Assembly (NCBI RefSeq): GCF_037038585.1
Contig: NC_092560.1
Location: forward strand, 54,782,049 to 54,846,048
Source of the DNA: Patagioenas fasciata
Lineage: Eukaryota; Chordata; Aves; Columbiformes; Columbidae
Direction: 5' to 3'
DNA: 64,000 bases
Positions 23,886 through 37,721 of the stretch are shown in pieces (positions within the stretch are counted from its first letter, which is position 1; every line of letters starts with the position of its first letter). Position numbers and translations under genes: made by a program. Under the pieces are notes generated by a model. The model was not told the DNA's origin. It saw only the letters and a list, made by a program, of their open reading frames with translations, and ran no database searches.

Positions 23886-24032
23886 AGACGCAAAAATGTG
23901 TCTGTATCTGAGTAGCTGGCGAATGTTTTTCAAGAAGGACTCCTCATAGACATTATTTGATTGAAATAATTGTATTTATTTTTCAGAGTAGACTAGATTC
24001 CCTTTTTAGGAAGCATTATTATTTTTTTTTTG

Positions 24033-25307
24033 TCTTCACATTACTTCCTTTGAGAGATGGTGTGAATTTTGGGGTTGTCCTGTGCAGGGACAGGAGTTGG
24101 ACTCGATGATCCATTTCCTCTTGTCCTATCACTTGCTATCACTTGGGAGAAGAGACCGACACCCTTCCTGCTACAACCTCCTTTCAGGCAGTTGCAAACA
24201 GCAATAAGGTCTCCCCTGAGCCTCCTGTTCTCCAGGCTGAACAGCCCCAGCTCCCTCAGCCGCTCCCATCACACTTGTGCTCCAGCCCCTCACCAGCTTC
24301 GTCGCCTCCTCTGCACTCTCTACTCCCTCAGTGTCCTTCTGATGAGGAGAGGCCCAAAACTGAACACAGGATTCAAGGTGGGGCCTCACCAGTGCCTGGT
24401 ACAGTGACACAATCACTTCTCTAGTCCTGCTGGCCACACTATTCCTGATACAAGCCAGGATGCTGGTGGCCTTTTTGGCCACCCGGGCACACGCAGGCTC
24501 ATGTTCTGCCACCGTCACCAACACACCCAGGTCCTCTTCATTTCCAGCCACTCTCCCCTGAGCCTGGAGCGTTCATGGGGTTGTTGTGACCCAAGTGCAG
24601 GGCCCGGCACTTGGCCTTGTTAAACCTCACACGGTTGGCCTCAGCCCAACCATCCAGCTGGTCCAGATCCCTCTGTATAGCCATCCAACCCTCCCGCAGA
24701 TCAACACTCCCACCCAACTTGGTGTCATCTGCAGACCTACTGAGGGTGCACTCAATCCCCTCATCCAGATCATTGATAAAGAGATTAAACAGAACCGGCC
24801 CCAGTACTGAGCCCTGGGGAACAACCCCTCCTGACCGGCCACCAACTGGATTTGGCTCCGTTCACCACAACTCTTTGGGCCCAGCCCTCCAGCCAATTCT
24901 TTATCCATCGCAGAGTCTACCCACCCAGCCCATGAGCTGCAGCTTCTCCAGGAGAATGCTGTGCGTTATGGTGTCAAAGGCCTTACTGAAGTCTAAGTAC
25001 ACAACATCCACAGCCTTTCCCTCAGCTACTACTTGGGTCATCTTCTTGTAGAGTGACATCAGGTTGGTCAAACCTTTCATAAACCCATATTGACTAGGCC
25101 TGATGATACAGTTCTCTTGTAAGCGACGAGTGATGTTACTCAAGATCTGGGTACCTGGAGCACAACTGTTCTGAGTATTAAAGACTGAGGCAAAGGCGGC
25201 ATCTAGTACCTCAGCCTTTCCACCTTTTTCACCCCCTCACCACCTGGATTTCTCCTTTCGTGCTCGGCCAGCTCCAACGCTTTGTCACGTGGTTACATGG
25301 TTAGTTT
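24033..25307 (-). mobile_element. Old CR1 LINE remnant in antisense, spacer 2, without the nested CR1
   Basis: This is the same decayed element as in spacer 1, but the site GGGGAACAACCCCTCCTGACC (24818-24838) is uninterrupted. Minus-strand reading from 25143 gives the RT segment with [16 protein letters not shown]. It provides one of the two empty sites for the young CR1. Confidence 0.75.
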
Positions 25308-25789
25308 ATCCTCAAGCCACTGAGAGCTTCTGTAAGCGGTGAGACAGCAGACACCTTAAACAAAGTCCATCCTCTGTGCTACCCACCCTCAGAAATCCCT
25401 AGAAATCTCTACAGAGCCACCAAAGGAGCAGCTTCGCTGCTGTTCTGAGCAGCCAGCCAGCGGAACACCAGGCTCTGGGACACAGCGGAGGGCAACAGGG
25501 AGGTCCCGAGGAGAAATGAGGGCAAAGGGGGGCCTGGAGGCACCCCAAGGACACCCAGGTGCGCAGGGCTAAGCTGGCCTGTGCCTGCCAATGGGACACC
25601 CTGCCCCTCCCTGCCCAAGTGCAGGGTCACAGTGGGGCCCGTTGTGACCTCACTTGGTGACGCCCACTGCACCGCATGTGCTCAGCGCAGCTGCGGGCCC
25701 CAGCCCACACTGTCCAGCAGGACGGTGACAGGAGAGGGTGTGCGAGCACGGAGACGGCGACTGGCCCCCGAGCGCAGCCCACCTCTTTC

Positions 25790-25857
25790 AGAGAACTGGA
25801 GAATCGGAGACTTCTTTTGGTTGGAAGCGACCCCTGAGGTCATCGAATCCAACCATA
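25790..25857 (-). mobile_element. CR1 3'-terminal remnant upstream of gene 3
   Basis: This is the counterpart of 12044-12111. Confidence 0.7.
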
Positions 25858-25877
25858 TCCCAATTCTAGCTGCCCCC

Positions 25878-25970
25878 GGCAGACTCCCCTCTGCCCCCGG
25901 CAGACTCGTGGCGAGGACTCCTCGAGCACAACCCCCGTCCTTCCCCACTGCCCCCGGCAGACTCGTGGCG
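25878..25970 (+). repeat. 57-bp minisatellite upstream of gene 3 (one full unit)
   Basis: Only one full unit (25899-25955) is present, of the type with GAGCACAACCCCCGTCC. The GAGCGCAACCCACGTCC-type unit found upstream of genes 2, 4 and 5 is missing. This 57-bp difference explains the period difference between the second and third array steps (13,689 versus 13,746). Confidence 0.9.
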
Positions 25971-26024
25971 TTGCGCCAAAGCTTCCCCCTTCACCAGCCC
26001 AGCCTCTTTCCTCCAACCCGAAAG

Positions 26025-29000
26025 ATGGCGGAGAAACTTCTCAGGATGGCCCTGAAGGAGGACAGGGCTCCTCAGGAGAGCAGCTCTCCAGTGGAGTCCC
26101 ATGTGCTATGCCTGGCCCAGCAACTGGAGATGGGTGAGTGAGGGGCCCTGATTTTCTGGAAAGAGCGGGGGGCCAGTGAGAGCTCCCTGTTCAACGCCAG
26201 GATCACGTTTCCCTGCGCGCTGGCAGGGGCGTCCCACGGGTGGTGGGCGTGATGCTGCCTGAATGGCAGGGCTGCTCCGAGCTGGGAGCCAGCCCCAGCT
26301 CATCCTCTGCGGGCTGAAGCGAGTTCTTCACCCGCTGCACTGGGGGCTTCCCGCATCCTGCCTGGCTCCAGCATCGCAGCCCATCTGCCGGGCACCCTCC
26401 AGCACTGACACGCAGGGGAAGACTGTGCCAGGGCAAACGGCACAGGGCTGGATGGGGGGCAGAGCTCCTTCCTCTGCTCTTTCCTGCCTGCGCACCCTCC
26501 CTGTAGCCCTCCCTGCTCTCCTCCTTTCTTAGATGCCAGCTGGTTACCAGTGTACCACCTGGAACCAGAACATGTGGATGTCATCACGGCCTTTGTCAGC
26601 AGCCCGGAAAAGGTAACTGTGGCCATTTGGAAGGCGGCTGAGCTGGTGTCTGCTGACAGGGGCTCTGCTGCAGGGCTGCTGGAGGGCGCTGGCTGGGCAG
26701 AGCTGCTTCTGCCAGGTCTCCATCCGGCGCTGCACCCCCAGCGCTGCAGTGCCACTGGCCGTGTGTCCCCATCTCATGCTCCCTGTTTGTCTCTCTGTCC
26801 CCCGGCTGCCAGGACGAGGAACGGAAGCTGAAGTTCCTTAAAAGCGTGGCTATGCTCTTCAGAGCCGCAACGTACAACGGTTTGTCCCAGGGCCTAGATC
26901 TGTTCTGCCAGAGATACAAACTGGCAGAGAATATCAAGGTGAGGGGATAGGCGCTGGCTCCGGGGAAGGGGACAAGGCCCCCAGCACCAGCGCTTGTAAG
27001 GACAGCGTTGGGCGGGGCAAGGGGCTGATGGCACTGGGTGCTGGCAAGCTGCCAGCTCCAATCCTGGCTGTGCACTGCAGGTGCTGCTGGAAGAAGAGCC
27101 CAGGGACCAGCTGCACACAGCGGTGCGGCGGAGCGCCATGTTTGCCATGGCCGAGATGAGGTACCTGCCCATCCCTCCCGGGGACTCCTGCCCCAGAGCC
27201 CCGTGTCCACCTGCACGAGGCCTCCGGGCACTGCTCCCCGCACCAGTGTCCAACCGGCCTCTCTCTCTTTGCAGCTTCGTGGAGGCGGTGCTGGAGGGGA
27301 AAGAGATAGGCCTCCTCCGCACGTGCTTCTCCAGCATCTTCCTGCTTCCTCCAAAAGAAGAAATGCAGGACCTGAAACCTTTCCTGTACTTCACAGTAAG
27401 TGCTGGGTGACAAAGCAGCCCACGAGTCCTGCCTTGGTGCTGGGAGTTCAGCTCAGTGTCCCGGGGGTGAGGGGGACAGCGGGAAACACGGCCACAACTC
27501 GTTGTCTCCCTTGCAGACCATGAAAGGCATGGACACCATGCTAGTTGCAGTGGTGCTCAACTCTCCCACCTCCGGAGTCATCGAGACGATGCAGAGTATC
27601 TTCCAGGTCTGGCATGTGCAAAGAGTGGGCTTGACAAGGGCTGTTCTTCACCCTGGGGGACAGGGTGCCCACTGCTGAGTGGACAGTCCCACCCCGTGCC
27701 ATGCAGAGAGCGCACTGCAGGGTGGTGCCCACCTCCCTGGGGGAACCAGGGGCTGCCCACCAGGCTCTTCCACAGCACAGTGGCCACACAGGGTGGCATC
27801 TGCCTTCCTGCCTGGCTAGAGGGCTGGCCGGGGGCATTTGTCCCAAGCCTGCCGTGGACCCCAGGGCACGAAACCACTAGAGGCTTTGCTCCAGATCAGA
27901 GGAAGCTTTAATGGACTGGGCGAGTCCCGCCCAGGACTTGAGCACTGGAGTGGTGGCTGCTCCCAGGGCTCACCAGCAGCTTCTCTCTCCCCAGATGCTC
28001 TTGACCTTCACCACCTCGGAGAGGGCATCTGTGCGGGAGAGGGCCGTGGGCAGGATGAGGGTGCTCAGCTTCCTGCTGGCCAACTACTCCTCACTAAAGG
28101 TAACGACCAGGCACACCCCGCTCTGCCAGGAGCCAGCTCTGCCCCAGTCCTGTTTCGGCTGGGGCTGCCCAAGGAGCCTGGAGGGAGCACAGGCCTGGCA
28201 GCTTTCCCCGCATGGGGCTGTTCGGCAAGACGGGTTCCGCAGGGCCATGCAAACCTCTGACCCACCTGGATCCAGCCCTGGGCACACACATGGGTTCAGG
28301 GCTTTGGCCCCAGGTGCCCTCAAGCCCTCTGCTCTTCCTCATCCCTCGTCCAGGCCGATCCCAATGAGGAGAGACACGCCTCCTGTGCAGGGATGCAAAT
28401 GCCAATCATTGGACAGCTGCTGGGACATCTCCTGCTACTCCTCTCATTCAAGGAAGAAGAGACCAGCCGCTTGGCTTTGGACGCTCTTTGTCTCCTCTTC
28501 CAATTCAAGTATCAGCAACGCTGTAAGAGAAGCTGTGGTGGGACGGGTTCCCCTGCACACCAACATCACCCAGTAGCTCTGCTCGTCTTCCTGACGGGTT
28601 GCCACAGACAGTTGTGCTGCTTGCCGGAGGCACCACCTTGTCACCAGCACTGCCCTTCCTCTGCTCCTGACCCCCACGCTCTCTCCCAGGCTGTTGATGG
28701 TGCCATGTAGCTCAGCTGCTCCACAGGAGCATGGGAGGCAGCCCCACGCCGCATCTTCCCGTCTCTCCCAGCTAGCCTGTATCCCTGCCCCGCGGCACTC
28801 CGGCCAGGCGAGCTGTCCCCCACGTCACCATTATTCCAGGCATCGGGGACTGAACTGTGGGGCTGCATGCAGAGCTCTAGGACCTTGGAGTTTCCAGGGC
28901 CAGAACCACTCGCACACGTACACTGGAGGCGGGTCAGCCTTTCCGTGGCACCGTTCTCCACCACCTCCTCCCCTGATGGCGGGTCATAACCTCCCTCCTC

Positions 29001-32000
29001 GGCCATTCCAAGATCAAAGCTTTTTCCAGTATTGGGGAAGCTGCTGCATCTTGTCGACTCTTCTGTGTTTGCCCTGCTCTTTAGGGGCGACACTGACAGA
29101 GGAGAATACACAGCTCCAAGGGGACTTGGAAGCCGAGACCACCTCCTTGCGCACTTCGCCCAGCGCCACTCACATTATCGAGGTAACGAGCTCCCCCCTT
29201 GCTGGCACTCTTGGCCGTGGCATCAGCAGGGGAATGGTGAGAGCGAAGGCGTCCACAATCAGCGGGCTGGCGTGGCCTCCCTGTCCCTGCTGAGAGGCTT
29301 CCTGCTGTCCCTGAGCAGGGACGATGCGAGGGCTGCGCTCCAGTGTCCCAGCAGCAGCCCCCGTCCTCCCGGCCACCAGCAAGCCCTGGCTGGCAGCAGG
29401 GTCCACACCTTGTGCCCATGACCCCAACCCTCCTCCCTCACCCTGGGCCCTCTCTTCTCATCCTCCCCAGCAGTCACTGCTGCCCCTGCTGCCAGCGTTG
29501 CTGCGGGCACTGCCGCCAGCACTGCCGGGTGCCTCTGCAGGGCTGCTGGCACTGCCCAGCTAAGCAGCAGCTTCAGGGCCCTCGGTGTGACATGGCTGCG
29601 CTGCCTCCCTTCCTCCCTTAGTCCTTTGCGGAGTACCTCCAGCCTTCTGAGAGGTCAGACCTTGTCCGGGTGTTCATCGAGGCAACGACCGACTCCAGCA
29701 CCTTTGACAAGGAGGCGGCCAGAAGTGTGCTGGACATGGCCAAGGGAAACCCGGACTTGTGGCTGGTGGATGTAAGTGGCCTACAGCCTGTTGCTGGATT
29801 GCCCCGCCCTTCAGCCCTGTCAGACCTTGTTCCTCCCTCCATCCCTCTCTTCCGCCCAAACCCCGGTGTCTCGGGCACCTGAAGCCACCTCAAGGCGGCA
29901 CAGAGGGATGGCAAGGGCAGCTGAGGAAATGGCCGCACTCCAGTGGCTGCGCCATCCTCACCTGTGTCCCCTCCAGGTGCCAAAGATCACGAGCTGCATC
30001 CACAAAACCCTGGGATGCATCAAGACAGTCCCAGCCCGGCAGAGCGTGGAGTCCCTAATGGTCCCCATGGCTGACAAATGCCCTCAGGAGGTGGTGACAA
30101 CACTGCTGCAGGTCGCTCCAGGAGGAGACAGGTACTGTCCCCACACGCCACGAGGGCTTGTTCCCTGTGGGGAGAGGGGCCTGGAGACGCTCTGGCTGCC
30201 AGAGCCAAGGAATCCTGCAGGACACACGCGAGGAGCAGGACCCTCCATCCCACCATGCGTTCCAGCCCAGGGGGTCAGCCAGGCCCACAGCAGGCAAAGC
30301 TGAACAAGCAAGCCTGAGCACACCCCGCGCTCCTGCCCAGCCCACAGGGAGCACCAGCTCAGCCCTCTGCTGCTGCCCAGGGCATCCCAACCATCCTGCA
30401 GGGCTGAGCGCGGCCACGCTGCTGTGGCCAAGGCTGCCCTGCTGACAGAGCGCTCTGGCTTGCAGCACTGCCCTGGCGCTGTGGGAGGTGATGTTCTCCG
30501 TGCCCCAGACTGTGCGGAGCATTTTGAGGGAGCTGCTCAGCCAGCTCTGGGACCTGAAGAGCAGGCTCTTCTGCACACACCTGGAGGACTACTGCCTCGT
30601 TCGCTTGGCTGTGAGTTACCGGAAAAAGCCCCCGCTGCCCTGTGCCTGGGCTGCGCTGGGAACCAGGAGCTGCACGCTGCCAGGAGCCCCAGCAGCTCTG
30701 CCGGTCGCTCACTGCCGCCCTGCCTTCAGATGCTGGCCAGCAGAGATCTGGGAGACAGGACGTTTGCTGCAACCTACCTAGACTTCAGGTTCCTGAAGGA
30801 AGAAAGGCCAGCCATGCTCTCCCTGGTGCTCAGGGGCATCATGACACTGTCAGAGACAGTCGAGATGGTGAGTAAGGGCGTCGCCAAGGGGAACCGTGTT
30901 GGCAGCCGAGGGTCGGGGCAGGGGGTGAGGGCTTGGCCTTGGCTGGCAGTCAGGCAACAGGGTGACTGCTCCAAAGGCCCTCCCTTCCATGGTGGGGCCT
31001 GCTGGCTGCCTGGGGCGCTTTCCAGGCATGGACCTGGTCCCAAAAGGGAAACACTTTTCTTCACACAGGCAAGAAAAATGAAGATCATCCTGCCAGACCT
31101 CATGAGGGTTCTGCTGTTTGGCTATAAGGCTGCCACCACGAAGGCTCTGCTGGTCTTCAGAACCGTCATGGCTCAGCTGGAGAGGAAGGAGGCCAGCCAC
31201 GTCGCTGTGCAGATGGCAGAATTCCTCCTGCCCCTCTTGGATGATGTAAGGCTGATGTGGAAGCCCGAGCCCCACGGGTGGGCCCTGGGCTCTTGTGGGA
31301 TGGCTTCCGTGTTCTGCAGCCCAGCACAGCTCCTCCCCGACAGCTGCTCCCGCAGCTCTTCCCACCATGGCTGCCGAAGCTGGTGGGGGATGCTGGGTGG
31401 CTGGGAGGGCACTTGGAGGAACAGGCACTCCCAGAACAAGTCTCTTGAGTGGCCTTTCACGGACCCAGGACAGCAGATCTGGCCCACATCTCCAGCGTGC
31501 AGAATGCCGCCCTGGAGCATCTCCCCTCACATCAGCCATGCTGGGGCTTCTGCTCACCATGGGCAGAGAGCTGCTGGTGCTCCAGCTCTACTGTGCTTCT
31601 CCCTCCCAGGAGCTGAGCCAGCTGAGAGAGAGCTCCATCAGCCTCTTCAGAGACCTGATGAAGATGGCGGTGGGGAACGACAAGAGGGAGATGAAGAACG
31701 TGGTGCGACTCGGCCTGCTCCCTCTCTTCTTCCGGATGAGTGACCAAACGCAGAGCGTGGCCAAGGTACAGGTTTCAAAGCTCAGCACTGATGCGGGGAA
31801 GAGAGCCCTGGACGTTTGGGCCAGGGCATGTCCCAGCTCCCTAAGGGCAGAATCAGCCCAGGACCAAAGTCCAGAGGAGGGAGACACAAGGTCTCCCGCT
31901 CCAGACTGTGGTGCCATCTCCCAGTTTCCTCTGTTCCGCAGGCTGCTGGGGAAGCCCTTCTTGCTGCCGCAGAGCTCCTCAAGTGGAAACCGCTCAAGCA

Positions 32001-33065
32001 CCTAGTGCGGACACAGCAGACATGGCAGATTGGAGAGAGCCTGGTGAGGACAAACCCCAAGGCTCAGGGCCCAGGCGGGACGAGGGCCACCCTACACGTC
32101 TGGGCTGTAGGCTCTGCACATGTGCCTCGCCTGCCCTGCTGCAGCCTGGACCTGCACCCTTGTGCCCTGTCCTCAAGAGCAGAGCCCCCAAGGGCTCTTC
32201 TCTCTGCCCCGCTGCCCTCCCCATACCCAGCGGGAGGGAGAGCTCTCAGCAACCCTGGGCACCTTGACCTGTGTCTCTCTTTCAGCCTCAGCCCCACAGG
32301 GCTCCTGGCTGGGACACGGGAATGGCCGGGGCGGGAAGGGGAATGGCTGGGTCTGGGAGCAGGGACTGGTCCAGCCAACTGGGAATGGACAGTGACGTGC
32401 CCATCCCCTTGTGCTCTCTCCAGCTGAAGCAGGACAGCAGCAGAGCTCAAGAATTCTTGATTCAGAGCCTGTCGTACCTGAAGGATGCTCAGGCCAGCTT
32501 GCGAGAGGCGGCCGTGAGGTTCATCGGTGGGTCACAGCCCCATGGGTCCCTCTCTTGGCAGCCTGGCCCCAGTCCTCGCCGCTGCCCTGGCAGCAAGGAG
32601 CAGCCCTGTGGCTGCCAGAGCCCCAGCTGCCCCGTGCAGGGCGTTGGCTTCCCTCTCCCAGTCCTGCCCATGCAGGCGGCCATGGTTCCCGCCTAGCTCA
32701 GTCCCACCAGCTTGGCCCCTGCTCTTCCCTGGGGCCAGCCCTGATGAGGGGAGGGAGCAGGGGCTGACGGAACTCTGTGCCCAGGGCTCGCTGCACGGCA
32801 CCTGACGAATCCAAGCCAGAGGAAGCTGGCGGAGATCTGCAGCGGTGAGTAGGGAGCATGGTCGAGAGGGAATGCCTGGGGGCCTCTGCAGACGTGGGAG
32901 GTCATCTCAACTCTGCTTCTTTCCCTTGCAGCCCTTCAGACCTTGGCAGAAGACAGCGAGCCCTCCATCCGCTCCCTGGTAGCGCAGACTGTCATCATCA
33001 TCCTGAGCTCTCCGAGGGAGCAGCCAAGGCCGCGATGGACCCTGCGAGCCCTGTGCTGCCGCTGA
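26025..33065 (+). CDS. MROH family protein, gene copy 3 (complete, 19 exons, 765 aa)
   Basis: Exons: 26025-26133, 26533-26612, 26813-26938, 27081-27160, 27275-27395, 27517-27606, 27995-28099, 28354-28522, 29085-29182, 29622-29771, 29977-30131, 30466-30610, 30730-30867, 31069-31245, 31610-31765, 31942-32043, 32424-32526, 32785-32844, 32932-33065. All splice sites and phases are as in gene 2 and the frame is intact. Reading by eye, the product differs from gene 2 by V739A near the C terminus; other coding changes that I noticed are silent. Intron substitutions are more frequent than exon replacements, for example in introns 11, 14 and 15, several of which are shared with genes 4 and 5 but not with genes 1 and 2. 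Domain content and functional uncertainty are as for gene 2. Confidence 0.87.
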
Positions 33066-33115
33066 TGCTGAGGCGTGCGGAGGAGCAGCTCTTCTCAGGA
33101 GAGTGGCTGGATTTT

Positions 33116-33121
33116 AATAAA
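33116..33121 (+). promoter_or_regulatory. Polyadenylation signal AATAAA, gene 3
   Basis: This AATAAA lies 51 bp after the stop, followed here by GAGCCC. Confidence 0.6.
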
Positions 33122-34949
33122 GAGCCCTTCGTGAAGCTGGGTTTGACATCTGCCTTTTCCGCGGACCCCAGAACGCCTCTGAGTGCACTGGCACTTTTGA
33201 GAGCACAACCCAGAATCACAGGCAAGGGTGATGGAGCAGACAGAAGCACTGGCAATGAGCCTGTCCAAGGCAGCGGAGATGAAGCTCACTGGGCCCACGG
33301 GGTTTGTTCCTCGAGTCACACCTGGAAATAGCAGGCTTCTCTCAGGTGTCCACGTCTGAGCTGGCCTCACGGACTCCTTATGCACCCAGGGATGCTCAGA
33401 GACAGAGTCTGCCCCTTTTACACACAGAGGCAGGAGTCACAGTGTCTCTCTCACCTGCTGTTGCCACTCCCAGCCCTGCAGTGTGTCACCCTGCCCGCAC
33501 TCATCTCCGATGTCCCACGTCACGAGGAATGAACACGGGGACCGCAGTCCAAGGAAGCACAACCCAGTACTGCGTTCAGGTGGTTTCCCCCTAACGTGAA
33601 GTGACCTCGAGACACCGTCTGTCCCACAGGCCTTCAGGGAACCCCAAGGAACAGCTGATGACATTTGTGGTCTCTCGGGTTCGGCTCATCCCACCTCCCG
33701 TACATGATGTGCAGGCTTGCATCTCATCTGTGCCATGCAAACATGGCCTGCTCGTGCTCATGCTCATGCTCATTCACCATCCTTCCTCGGAGGGACAAAG
33801 GGCCTCTCCAAGCTGCGCTGAGAGGCCGGGGCTGGAAACGGTGGTTGTGCGGGGCCAGCCCAGGATGATTGTCCTGGGGCAGCTTCCGCAGAGTGTCCAG
33901 TGCTCACGGGCACAGCCCAGACCCTGCTCGGCTGGTCCGTCAGGTGTCTGGCAGGAGGCCGGGCTGTGAGAGGACACTGCTGCGTGCCCTCATGCTTCAC
34001 ACTCGCGGTGTTTAGCTCTGTACTGGTGCGTACTGGTGTTTTGACCTGCTGGTCACGTTCTTGGCGTGTGCTGGAGAGAAACCTTGGAAGAAGACCTAAA
34101 CCTTCCGGCATTATCCTCAGGAGATCACCTTTCTTCATGGAAGGCTGTTCTGAGGCCAGCTCTGTCACTGAAGTGTCCACTGTATGTCCCTGCCTGCGGT
34201 CACAGCACTGCCACGCAGCAGGACAGTGACCAACCTGCCAGAGCACTTAGGCCTTGCACCAACACAAGGGATGAGAAGGAGAGTGTGGGAGCGGAAAGAG
34301 AACAGCTCTGGAAGACCAAGCGCTGCTGCTCCCTGTCAGTGCTGATGTGCTGGGATTGTTCCCCTTCACCCAATTATCCAGGTGAAACTTCAGCCTCCTT
34401 TACTATAATAAAAAGTGAGCTTCCGATGAAATTTAATGAGATTTCATTTATTAACTACTTGTTAACCTATGAACTAAGAGTACGCTCTGCTGCTTTGCAA
34501 TAACAGTATTTTTAAAAGGCATTCTTTCCCAGCCAATTTGAGCTCTGACTGAAGGACAGGGATGTAAATGTTGGCCTTCGCAGCCACGATAACCATTGGG
34601 CTTTCCTTGTTCTCTCTTGTGTCTCTGTATCAATTGAAAATAGCACAAAATAATCTTCTCATTCCTTACTATTAAGCAAGCTTTGTTGCATGGGGAAGAT
34701 TTGTTTATTTGTCAGTCTGGTGCAAGGCTGATAATGAAGTGCAGAGTTTGTTGGGTGTTTTTTAAAAAACAATCCCTGAGGTCCTGAGTAAATATCCAGC
34801 TGAGCTGACATTGATACTGTAAATTGGCTAATTGAAGAAAGAAACTTCTAAAACCAAAAAAAGATGCAAGGATGATGCCAAAGCTAATCTGGATTTCATA
34901 TGTACAGGGGAGGGTGAGGGCAGCAAGATGAGCTGACGTTGTTTCCTTA
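33122..34949. other. Intergenic spacer 3, proximal part: no gene recognised
   Basis: It is collinear with 4493-6320 and contains no supported gene. Confidence 0.5.
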
Positions 34950-35109
34950 CAGTAAAAGAATAGACAGGGTGAACGAGGGCCTGCTGCTGCGCTTTCTAAG
35001 ATTAGAAGCAGACAGGACTGAGGTACTTTATGGCTCCTTTGCCTCCATCTTCAGCACAAAGGTCTCCTGGGACACTGTTCCTGAAGGCAGGAGTCTGGAG
35101 ACCACCTAG
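34949..35109 (+). mobile_element. Short CR1-like ORF2 fragment, spacer 3
   Basis: This is the counterpart of 6320-6480. Confidence 0.4.
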
Positions 35110-35510
35110 GAGTGGATGGGGCTCAGTTCAGGGGTTACCTGATCAAAATCAGACACCTTTACAGAATAGGAGATGGGTCATTTGACCGGCTCCCTGAACA
35201 CAAGTATCGCTGTGCTGTGGCACCTGAGATTGCCAGGAACACCCACCTCTTGGTTCGGAGGAGTGTGATTGCTCTTGAGGTGTCCTGGACTGTCTCCTCA
35301 CTCAGCTGGGGCTTCAAGCACCCCCTTTTCTGACATATTGTGTCTGCATCAGGGGATGCTCCAGATCCATAAGAATTGAAGGCTGCTGATATCACCTCTT
35401 CTGGAAAGGGGCAGAAGGGAGAGGGAGGAAGGAAACAGAAGAAATGCTGCTTTATTGCTATTTATTACTGAAATGCTCTCTGTTTGGCTCTTCCTGAAAT
35501 CTCTCTAATC

Positions 35511-35973
35511 ATTCACTGGGGAGAGTTACTGGCTGTGTGCTGTGAACAAGCCAGGGCTTGATGCGGCTGTGCTACACGGAAGGATTTCCCTGAGACACCA
35601 GAGACAAAAGGAAAGTAAACAGAAGCTGCTCTGCCCTCGACCCAGGCTGCAGGAGGGGCGTTGCCGCTGCGCATGAACAGTCTGTGAACAGTGCCCTGCA
35701 GCCAATCACCATAGTGGGGGGGGATGAGTGACTGTGAGTGTAACCAATTGTAGCCTGCACTTGCCGCATGGCCTTTTGGTATAGAGTATATAAGGCTTGG
35801 AAAAACGTGGTCTCGGGGACATTGATATTCAGTGTTGTTTAAGAGTTCATTAAAGAGTACGGATGGTAAATTCACATTGAATTAGACTCCTTACTCTCGC
35901 CCGGCCCGCCCGTTCGATCAAAGAGCTTATGCCGGCGTCTGGATTCGTCGAATTTACTACCAGTACAATTCAC
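35511..35973 (+). mobile_element. Solo LTR with ATTCAC target-site duplication, spacer 3
   Basis: The LTR is 35517-35967, 451 bp, at the same insertion site as in spacers 1 and 2, with CCAAT, TATATAA and ATTAAA elements preserved. Confidence 0.85.
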
Positions 35974-37449
35974 ACCAGGCTTGAAGCCTTTAGGAAAATG
36001 CTGCAGAGAGCCTTGGCTTGTAAGGGCGTGTTGGATGTTAATGAGCCGTCTGCTGCCACGTTCCCAAACTGCAGATCCTGAAACAATGAACAAACCTCCA
36101 GCAAAGTAAAAGGCAGAAGCGAACTCAAATTTCTGAAGGTGCTTGGGATCCCACAAAGCGGGGATCACTGACACAGCTCTGGAGGAAACAACCAGTCCGT
36201 GTCGCTGGAGGCTGGTGAAGCAAAAGCCTGCAGACACTGGTCACAGGTGGTAAAGGTGATGTGCAGGTGGTTCTGATGCCATGTCAGCCCTTCATGTGTG
36301 TTTATCATCAGAATGGCCGAGCTCTGACCCCCAGGGCCTGGCAAAGGAGACCTTTTCTCTCAAATGTTTCTCAAGGCTCTGCCTGTGGTCGCTGCGAGGG
36401 TATTTGTGTTTGCGATTGGGTTCGGTGCCAAGTGCTGTGGTTTTCTGAGGATTTGGCAATGCCTGTGAGGTCCCCAAAGCCCATCCAGCTTCTTTCATAG
36501 GCCTGGCAGTGGTCCTCAATCACCTAAGCTGTCCCAGTGCCAAACTTGTTTGAATCCTCAATTTGGATCCGTGCCCCAGCACTGAAATGCACACCCCAAA
36601 ATAAAAAAGAGAAGACAATCTATTCCACATTAGCATGACCAGCCCATGCTCCTCAGGTGTTCTTCTTGCCTCTAACACACTTACTGCTACGCATAGACCA
36701 CTCTCTTCCTGCACTCCCATGTCTCTCACTGACCTTTCACTCTTGTCTTCCAGTAACGGGCCAACACTCCAGGAGGTTCATGCTTCCTCCAGGCTCACGG
36801 ATGTTTCCTGAGATCCATCCCAGCGTGGGGAGTGTAAGAGAGGAGCAGAGCAGGGTCACCTCATTGGGCATGACTGAGCACAGCCGCCTCCAGCAGCAGC
36901 CATTTTGCATCTCCCAGGTACAGCCATGCCCACAAAATGAAAATATCACTGCCATCTATGATTAGCCCAAGAGAGGCCTTTCTTCCTTCCGTATTCCCAA
37001 GAAAATCTTCCTCTTATTCCTCCTCTACTTGCGGACATCAACTGCTTTCCATTTCTGGGCTCAGACATTCAGTAAATGGAAGGATTCACTAAAGCCATCA
37101 GCCATCCCATTACTTCTCCCTGACACGCCCCAACCCTCTCCCTGAGTGCTTGTCTTTTTATGACCATCTGTGCAGCAAGAGTAGTCACAGGAAAGCACCA
37201 AATACATAAAAACTGGTGCCGAGCAAAGTGCTGTACAGACCTGATGAGTCGCCTCTGTGGCTGTGTCCTTCCTGGAAGGTGTCTGTCCCGAGAAGGGGAT
37301 CCAGCTTCTGCCATGAGAGGCACATGAGAGTGTCCATGCGCCTGGGCAGGCAAAGGGTGGCTTTTGCCAGACTACCCTTCATCTGAACCACTTAGATATC
37401 TACTTCTGGATGGAGACAGGGCAGCAGGGGTTTTTTAGTTTATTGGTGG
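35974..37449. other. Intergenic spacer 3, middle part: no gene recognised
   Basis: It is collinear with 7345-8820, including the antisense open stretch at 35974-36237. Confidence 0.5.
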
Positions 37450-37574
37450 GTTTGGTTTTTTGTTTTGGTTTTTGTTTGTTTGTTTGTTTGTTTGTTTTGG
37501 TTTTTTGTGCGTGTGTGGGGGTTCTGGTTTTGTTTTGTTTTCTTTTGTATTGTTTTGTTTCGTTTTGTTTTTGT
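37450..37574. repeat. T-rich low-complexity tract, spacer 3
   Basis: The GTTT/TTTTG tract has the same length class as in spacer 2. Confidence 0.85.
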
Positions 37575-37721
37575 AGACGCAAAAATGTGTCTGTATCTGA
37601 GTAGCTGGCGAATGTTTTTCAAGAAGGACTCCTCGTAGACATTATTTGATTGAAATAATTGTATTTATTTTTCAGAGTAGACTAGATTCCCTTTTTAGGA
37701 AGCATTATTATTTTTTTTTTT